A stretch of DNA of 64,000 nt, from contig MU270021.1 in NCBI GenBank assembly GCA_021432635.1, positions 752,594 to 816,593 of the forward strand, in the 5' to 3' direction. The notes under the pieces were generated by a model, which was not told the origin of the DNA, did no database searches, and saw only the letters and a program-made list of their open reading frames with translations. A program made the translations under genes and the position numbers. Origin of the DNA: Thozetella sp. PMI_491. Its lineage: Eukaryota > Ascomycota > Sordariomycetes > Chaetosphaeriales > Chaetosphaeriaceae. This document shows positions 57,520 to 64,000 of this stretch, in pieces (the stretch's first letter is position 1; each line of letters opens with the position of its first letter).

Positions 57520-59196
57520 CCAACGGAGCAGGCTCATACGATCTTGGCCATCAAGGGAAATGAATAAGCAACGAGTTTGTCAAAGGATTCTCAAGCTTTG
57601 CTTTAATCTCGTCCCGGAACGGAAGTTTTCACATGTTTGGCGATAGCGCTGACCAAGGATTTAACAAATTTGGAAAGAGGACAAATATTACACCCGAATT
57701 GATCCTTGTCGTGTCTGAGTTGGTACTAATCGGAGGTCTTGGCATATTGTGTCGCTTACTGGAGCTTAATCTCAACACAACCTCGGGGTGTAAACGAGAG
57801 ACATAGACCAATGGAAACCGTCGCGGATAGTGGACTCAGGTTGCTGGAATTCGCTTCAACGCATAGTCATACAGTCAGCTGGTGGGTTGCATCAACTCCT
57901 ATTCCAGCTATAATGTTACCGCTACCGTGATAAACTCAGCGAAGTTGTCGTTCTAGAGCATATGGAACTCACGTAAGAGCCGCACCTACATACTGCAACA
58001 CGTGGTTTCACAAGTAGTAGACAGCAAGGTTTCTCAGCATCAAGACGTCAGCCACACCTGCAAGAAGGTCTCAGGGGGCTGTCGGCACCAAACAGATGCA
58101 TTCGATATATACAGTACCTAGAGTCACGCTCTTAAAAGCGAACCTCGACATTTAAACCAAGATATTAGTTTCCACGTCTTGGCAACGCCGTCCTAATAGT
58201 CCCAGGACCACGTGGCCGAGAAAATACTTCATATCCAGCAGACCAACACAGGCCAGACTCGAAGCCCCCTTTACTACTTTATTTCAGTGCTCCGCCTGGA
58301 TAAACGTAACAGCTGGGTTTTTTGAAGTTAGCGACCGATCGGCCATTCTATTACTAGTCTCGAAAGGGGACAGGGGACGCGGGAATCGACCTCGGTTTCG
58401 CGATCCAAATGCCTGGGGCGGCACCAAGACCACCGCACCAACGTGGTCCTCGAAAGACAAAGCCATTGGCGACCAAGTCGGTTAGAGTGCCTCGTGGGAC
58501 CCCGCTCGCGATCTAGCCTCGCCATGCAAGGGCCACGGGAGATTCGCGCTTAGTCGCAACTCGTTTCTTTGTCCTGCAGCGTCCTCAAGTCTCGAACATC
58601 CCATTTTGGAGCCCACGAAGCGAGTCAGAAGCCCCGGTCCACTCCTGCTTGTGCATTTTGAGGAAAGTCGACAGATTCCTGCCCCGCGGATGCGTCTTAG
58701 CCGTCCCCTAGGCGCGCCATGGTGTCTGCAGCGACGGGATGCGAACATGAATGTGGCCTGACGAGCGCGGTAGTACGTGCCTAATCCAGGGGTGGTCTGT
58801 ACGCCGTGGATGTAGCGCGCCAATAGCTGGGCAAAGGAGATCTGTGATGGGCCAAGACGACGATATTCTCTGCCGCGTGTGTCCCGCCGAAGCTAGCTCG
58901 AGCGCCACAGCAGACAATTCTCACAGCCCTGGCGCATTCTAGACCGATTGTTTGCCCGTCCCTGGGTTCTGTTAAATCCCAGATCCATGCCCGGCAATTC
59001 CTGGTTCAAAATGTCATCTCTCATTCCCCAGAAAACCACATGGGGTTGTGTCCACTCGCCACGGCCGAACCCTTCACGATCTGCGATCGATGTTAACTCA
59101 GCCTAGTCCACCTTCTCTACCTATCCGAACGAGCAAGCCCTAGCGGTTCTAGCCCGAAACAGCCTCCCAACCAGAAAAGACTCACATCTGTTCGCG
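57520..59196. other. Divergent promoter region, LPMO and 7TM protein (1.7 kb)
   Basis: Shared upstream region of two divergent genes. No open frame with a recognisable domain. No TATA was found for the 7TM gene. Confidence 0.5.
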
Positions 59197-60657
59197 ATGT
59201 CATCCGTTTTCGACCTGGTGGGCAAGTACGACAACCTTCACGACCCGGTTCCTTTCCTCAACACGCGCCCGGCTATTTTCGGGCTTATCATTACCTTTCT
59301 GGTAAGCGACTCCTTCCTTCACAATCGAAAGGAACGAGAGAATAACAAGGATTGCAAGATTCTATCATGGACATGCGCAGTGTCTCGGCTATACACCCGC
59401 TTTGTCGTTCTTAACTCTCCTGGCTGGGATGATGCGTTCGTGATCCTGGTGATGGTCCGTGTTCTCCCTTGGGCTCTGAACAACATTGGTCTCGATTACT
59501 CATTCCGGGATAGCTTACTACATTGGTGTTATCGTTGGGGACATGTTTGGCCACAGAACAGGGGCTTGGGAAGCATTTCCTCTTGCTCGGCCTCGATGGG
59601 ATGCCAGCATTTGTCAAGGTACACTGTTCCGAACGCCTGTCTATCTAAATTGTCTCACCCTCTAACTGTATACTTGCAGGCCTTCTATATCCCGAATGCG
59701 ACTTATGCCATGTCAACAGCTTTTATAAAACTTGCCTTGCTATTTCAATACCTCCGGATCTTCGAGCGAGGCACGAAAGTTCGCTTTTTAACCATTTTTT
59801 TCATTGTCGTGACCAGCTGCTGGGGGTTTGCCTACTCTTTCATCGCATGGGTTCCCTGCTGGCCAGTGACTGCCTATTGGGACTGGAGTTTCGATGCGGT
59901 GGCTCGCTGGGGCTTTGGCTCGCATGATGTGGGCATCTTCGTTGGGACCTATATATCGCACGTTGCGGGCAACGTCGTCCTAGACCTGATCGTCTTCGCG
60001 ATTCCTGTCCCGCTTTACTTCAGCTCGACCTCATCGAAGAAGTCCCGATGGGGCATCTGCTTCTTGGTGGTTCTTGGTTTGATGTGAGTTTAGCTGTCCG
60101 CACCCGCATACCCTTGCCTCTCCTGTCGTCGGTTGCCGGTCTAATGCAGCTCCAGTGTAAACATCTTATCAGTATGGCGTTTGGTTAGCATTATTGATAC
60201 CCAAGCTGGGACGAGCCCGACCCTGGATCCCTCATGGTACGGCAGCGCACCAATCGTGCTCGCAGCGCTAGAAGTCAACCTCGCCGTTATTTGCGCTTCA
60301 CTTCCCGTGTTTTGGCCCGTCCTCGAGCATAACATTGGCAAGATATTCATCACCCATGAGATTGAAATTAGCCACGAAGAAGGAGACTCTAATTCCTTGA
60401 GCACCCAAGACACGGAGCTCCGCTTGGCACCCAGACACCAGTCTCCCGAGCCGGTACATATCACCTCGATCGGGAGGAACTATGACACCCTCCATCGTTT
60501 TATTAGCACATCATTGGGAGGAGAGTCGAAGGTGGCGGTCAGTTCTCCCAGGATAGGCACGGGGAGAATTCAGAGGGGTCATGAACACGGAGATTTTGGC
60601 TCAAATTGGCCGGGAGATAAGAAGAGCTCTAGCGAGCGCAGTCTTGTAGGGGTTTAG
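59197..60657 (+). CDS. Fungal rhodopsin-like 7TM integral membrane protein (405 aa, 5 exons)
   Basis: Exons are 59197-59301, 59359-59454, 59514-59618, 59680-60083 and 60150-60657, with phase kept throughout. The donor of intron 2 is uncertain (ATG|GTCCGT, or three codons' choice nearby at GTGATG). About seven hydrophobic segments are visible. Hallmarks of the fungal rhodopsin/SAT4-type family are the RLYTRF...PGWDDAF motif after TM2, the middle NATYAMSTAFIKLALLFQYLRIF helix, the WVPCWPVTAYWD loop, and the late DPSWYGS...EVNLAVICASLPVFWPVL segment. The cytoplasmic tail (about 100 residues) is acidic/Ser-rich and contains IFITHEIEI. The family includes PTH11-like relatives and secondary-metabolite-cluster proteins; most have no known ligand. 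A surface sensing role is inference. Confidence 0.85.
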
Positions 60658-61125
60658 CCTAGCGAGCCCAAAAGTGCTTGATCAAACTCTCGTTCAGAGC
60701 GTCATGTGTTTATGCCCATCTCGCTGCCACAGGCCAAATCCCGAATGGCATGCACCTGGGGAAGCGACCACCAACTTATATTCAAATCATTAATCCTTGA
60801 TAAAACAGTAGTGAGTATTATGACTAAAGTGTACATGCCTTGGTAAAATGATCACTAGATGGCTATGCCGCTATGTATTTCAAGGTCGCTCGCTCCCAGT
60901 AGCCCTTCATTATGCATGCTCATAGCCCATATGTATGCAATTGGCAACCCGACTCCATGCTCCACTACACCAAGGCTCCCCCACCTGTGTCCCGCTGCCC
61001 AGGATGGATACGGGCACTCCAAGATGATAGTATGCTCCGGCCTAGATTTCCTTTGTGCGTTCGTCGTCCTTCAGATACATGATATAATACAAGAGCGGAG
61101 TAGTATTGAAGGCGTCCGGGTTGAT
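60658..61125. other. Convergent intergenic spacer
   Basis: 3' flanks of the 7TM and transporter genes. No gene is seen. Confidence 0.5.
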
Positions 61126-62657
61126 TTAGCACTTGAAGGGCTTACCCACAGAGCCGTCCTTGAATTTGTTGGACTAGATACTATGTTAGCTAGTTATTCA
61201 TGCATATTCTCTGATGTTGTGTAGACACTTACGATGTCAACCACACTGGCATATGTGCCAACTCCGAGCACGATAATACCGATGATGAAGATGGCAGCAT
61301 TGGCCACGCTCTTGACAATGTTCTTCCTCGCGTACCAGGGGCCTTCCTTCACCAGCTTGAACCAGAAAGCAGCCGGGAAGTAGAAGGTGAAACCCGAGAC
61401 GAACAGGCACGAGCAAACGGACAGAAGATCGGAGAAGAAGGGGATGGCTTCGGCAATGATCCATGCAACGATGGTAATGACCGTGATCAGCGCCAGCCAC
61501 GTGATCCAGCCCATCCTGGTGTTGATGTAGCGGGTGACGGAGTTCTTGAACATGCGACCGTGGATGTAGCGGGCAACGACAGTCGTGTTGATGGAGCCTG
61601 AGATGAAGATGACGGGCAGAGCGAGGCCGAATGCAACCTTAGACACGGTTGTGCCCGCGGACAGCAAAGCGGGGGACTGGACGCCCTGGCCAACGAAGGC
61701 GTAAATGAGCGCGCCTGTAAGCGTATAGATGACGATCTCGATGATACCGAGTGCCCAGATGGCCTTCGGGAAATCCTGAGGAGTGTGCATCTCATCCATG
61801 AACGAGAACTGGCATAGGGCAAAGCTGTACGCGAAGATGATGTTTCCGAGTGCAACAAAGGCCTCAACTAGACCGAGGTTGTCCTTGGGCCATAGCTGCC
61901 ACGGGGCCGAGGTGGCAACCGTGTCTAAAGATGGGTTGGTGGACTGCACGCCCGTAGCAATAATTGTGACTCCAATGGCAATAATGACTGAAGCAAAGTC
62001 AATGTATCCCAGGATGGCGACCTCTGCAAACGACGGCGGAATGGCGAGGAGCAAGAGGATGATGGCGGACACGAAGCCAAAGACTACAGAGCAGGCGCCA
62101 TGGTCGCTAATGTTGTTGAGCGCAATGGCTCCCGTCAGGCAGTGGGAACCCGCGATGAAAATAAGCTCCATGGCAAACATAGCCCCAACGAGCTCGTAGC
62201 CGAATCTACCCATCAACAGCCGGCCGGCGTCCGCGTAGTGCGAGACGTATGGGAACCGAATCTTCACCTGGCCCACCACGTACGACGTGTATATGGCGAT
62301 CAAGCCCACGCCGACGCAGATAATGACACCTGGTACCATTCCCAGTGTGGCGAAGGCGGAAGGGATGCTCAGCGCACCCAGGGCTATGGCCTCGACAATG
62401 AGGACAACGGTAAGGCGCTTCCATCCGAGCCGGTGGAAGTGCGCGTTGCCCTGGACCGACTTCTGCTTCTCCACGTCGGTGCGCTGCTGGTCGTCTAGCG
62501 CCCCGAAGTTCCCCATCAGATCCTCAGAAGGGCTCGGAGACATGATCTTTGCGTCGTAGGCGGGGAGCTTGCTGGCGTCCGTTGGGGCCTCCATCTCCGT
62601 TTCCGGCTCCTGGGGTGCAACGGCCTCTAGTGCCTTGGTCGAGTGGTCGCCGGACAT
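61126..62657 (-). CDS. Amino-acid transporter, AAAP family (490 aa, 2 exons)
   Basis: Exon 1 is 62657-61233 (donor GTAAGT) and exon 2 is 61173-61126. The small last exon replaces a read-through tail with SNKFKDGSVGKPFKC, matching the usual end (GxVGxPFxC) of fungal neutral amino-acid permeases. The start at MSGDHSTK is preferred; an in-frame ATG 30 codons upstream (62747) would add a Ser/Pro-rich leader that looks like 5' UTR. The N-terminal about 80 residues are hydrophilic and acidic (cytosolic), followed by about 11 membrane spans starting at RLTVVLIVEAIALGALSIPSAF, the substrate-site GALSIP motif of the Aa_trans family. It resembles the Neurospora mtr (N-system) type. A plasma-membrane proton/amino-acid symporter by family. 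Confidence 0.92.
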
Positions 62658-64000
62658 GCTCAATGGTTTGCTGTGAGGTAATGAAGGGGTAACAGAATCG
62701 TGGGATGAAGAGAAGAAGGGATCGAGAGAAAAGAGCTGCCTCCGCACGTGTGGTCATAAATGCTGCCCTAGCGCCTCTATCATCCCCTCCGTCGAAAACG
62801 TCCCCATTCCTTCGGGCCGGTGATTTCCAGCCAAATGCGATTCATACCACGGTGGATCGTTTCCACCTGAACCCCTCTTTCCCCGGTACGGAAGGGGAAC
62901 GACTCTGACGGGGTGCCGCACACGGGGTATGTCTCGGTTTGGCGAGAGACCTCGCATATCAGAGACGGCGCAGAGACGGCACACGATAAGCTGCCCCATC
63001 GCACCCAGAGATCCGGGAGATCTTTGACAACAGCAGAAAGAATACCCCAGGAAACGATTGCCCTCCCCGCCAAGTTCGCACGGCAACGCAAAAAGTCCAA
63101 GACATGCTTGTTGCTGCCCGCGATCCCGCGGTGTGGACTGGTGGTGGACCTCACCTCTCGGCCCTTCTATTTCCTTTACCTCATCGCTTTGTTGCGGCAA
63201 ATAGAACATGGCCCCTGGCTGCGCGACATCGAGTCATGTTGACTGCGACGCAATTCTCAATTTTTTTTTCTCCCCTCTAGTGGGCGAAAATAAAGCTGCC
63301 AATCTTGATTCCAAGGACTAAGTTTCATTTTCTTCCCCATTATGTTCCCCAGGAAACGTCCCAAGATGAAGGGTCGAGAGGTCCATGGCGGCCGGGTCGA
63401 AGGCGGTCTAGTTAAGCATTGTTTGGCCAAGAGATCAGCCTTGCAGCTGCCCCTGCAGCAGCTAGTTAAATCGGGACAATTCCTCAACGGCTATCGGATA
63501 CTGGAGAGTTATACTAGTCATTAGCGCCAGTCGACTCTCCCGAGTCGCGGCCAATGGCGAACCCTCCCCCTTCGCGCAGGGATGACGATAGCTGCGTCAT
63601 AGCTTTACAGTTTCTGCGGTGTCCGCTGAGAGGAGAAAAAAAAAGAGAAAAGAAAAACAAAGCTCCAGTGGAGATTCCTGTGGAACGTGTTGCACAAGGC
63701 AAGCTAATAGGCCAAACACCCCGGAGATGCTGTTTTCATGCCCCGCTCGTCGGTAAGGACAGTTTGTGGCTGTTAACTATTATCTGAAGGTTTAAGGCAG
63801 TAGAAATGTATGTTTTCTTTTGGGGTGTGAAAGGGGGACAACACGAAGTTTGATACACCAAATCCGATACACGGAAACCTGGATATCTAAGACCCGGTCT
63901 TCCACTATCCCGTCTTCCGCTACCGGGTCATGCCATGACGACACAATGATGATCATATGGGCAGAAGGAGCAGTTGTTTGTCCATGATAAGGGCTATACA
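62658..64000. other. Upstream flank of the transporter; right edge
   Basis: Promoter and leader of the amino-acid transporter, then 1.2 kb with no supported gene. A/T-rich runs occur near 63261-63268 and 63636-63660. Open frames are short and without domains. Confidence 0.5.

Noticed and set aside
62658-62747. Upstream in-frame start of the amino-acid transporter
   Set aside because: The added 30 residues are Ser/Pro/His-rich and unlike the conserved acidic N-terminus. The internal ATG at 62657 fits better, though the longer form is not excluded.
1-64000. CRISPR arrays, rRNA or 5S genes, intact transposons, polyketide or peptide synthetase cluster
   Set aside because: None seen. No regularly spaced repeats, no transposase or reverse-transcriptase motifs and no large multidomain synthase frames.

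Overview
This window is nuclear DNA of a filamentous ascomycete (Pezizomycotina, most likely Sordariomycetes). The evidence is short introns with GTRNGT donors and CTGAC/CTAAC branch sites; three Zn2Cys6 transcription factors, a gene class expanded in fungi; a HET-domain gene; a fungal 7TM 'rhodopsin' protein; a fungal-type adenine deaminase; and a lytic polysaccharide monooxygenase. There are no operons, tRNAs, rRNAs, CRISPR arrays or recognisable transposons. Thirteen protein genes can be supported, one of them running off the left edge. Most of the remaining sequence, including one stretch of about 17 kb, shows no coding signal.

Layout. 0-0.5 kb: 5' part of a secreted Cys-rich protein (-). 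3.9-6.4 kb: Zn2Cys6 regulator with Fungal_trans_2-like body (+), whose zinc cluster is cut by three introns into 13-nt and 10-nt microexons. 9.8-13.1 kb: large Zn2Cys6 regulator (+) with a uORF that overlaps its start codon. 14.5-16.3 kb: glutamate decarboxylase (-). 18.9-20.2 and 20.6-22.3 kb: FAD-dependent (salicylate-hydroxylase-like) monooxygenase and an intracellular type-B carboxylesterase, same strand and close together, possibly a two-step aromatic-ester module. 26.8-29.6 kb: third Zn2Cys6 regulator (-). 29.6-47.0 kb: gene desert with simple repeats and, at its right end, a more AT-rich stretch. 47.0-48.1 kb: adenine deaminase (+), convergent with a hormone-sensitive-lipase-like alpha/beta hydrolase (-, 48.5-50.8 kb). 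52.1-57.4 kb: three genes on the minus strand, a HET-domain protein, a 20-cysteine secreted protein and an AA14-like LPMO. 59.2-60.7 kb: 7TM rhodopsin-like membrane protein (+), convergent with an AAAP amino-acid transporter (-, 61.1-62.7 kb).

Several genes were rebuilt by joining exons at splice sites, with reading phase checked at every junction. Exon coordinates are in each entry. The left half is regulators and primary or secondary metabolism. The 52-61 kb part looks like an accessory compartment (allorecognition, secreted proteins, polysaccharide oxidation, a surface receptor-like protein). No complete novel multi-gene system is evident. The most noteworthy items are the microexon-built zinc cluster, the AA14-like LPMO with a distinct C-terminal extension, the 20-Cys secreted protein beside it, the esterase/monooxygenase pair and the 17-kb desert.
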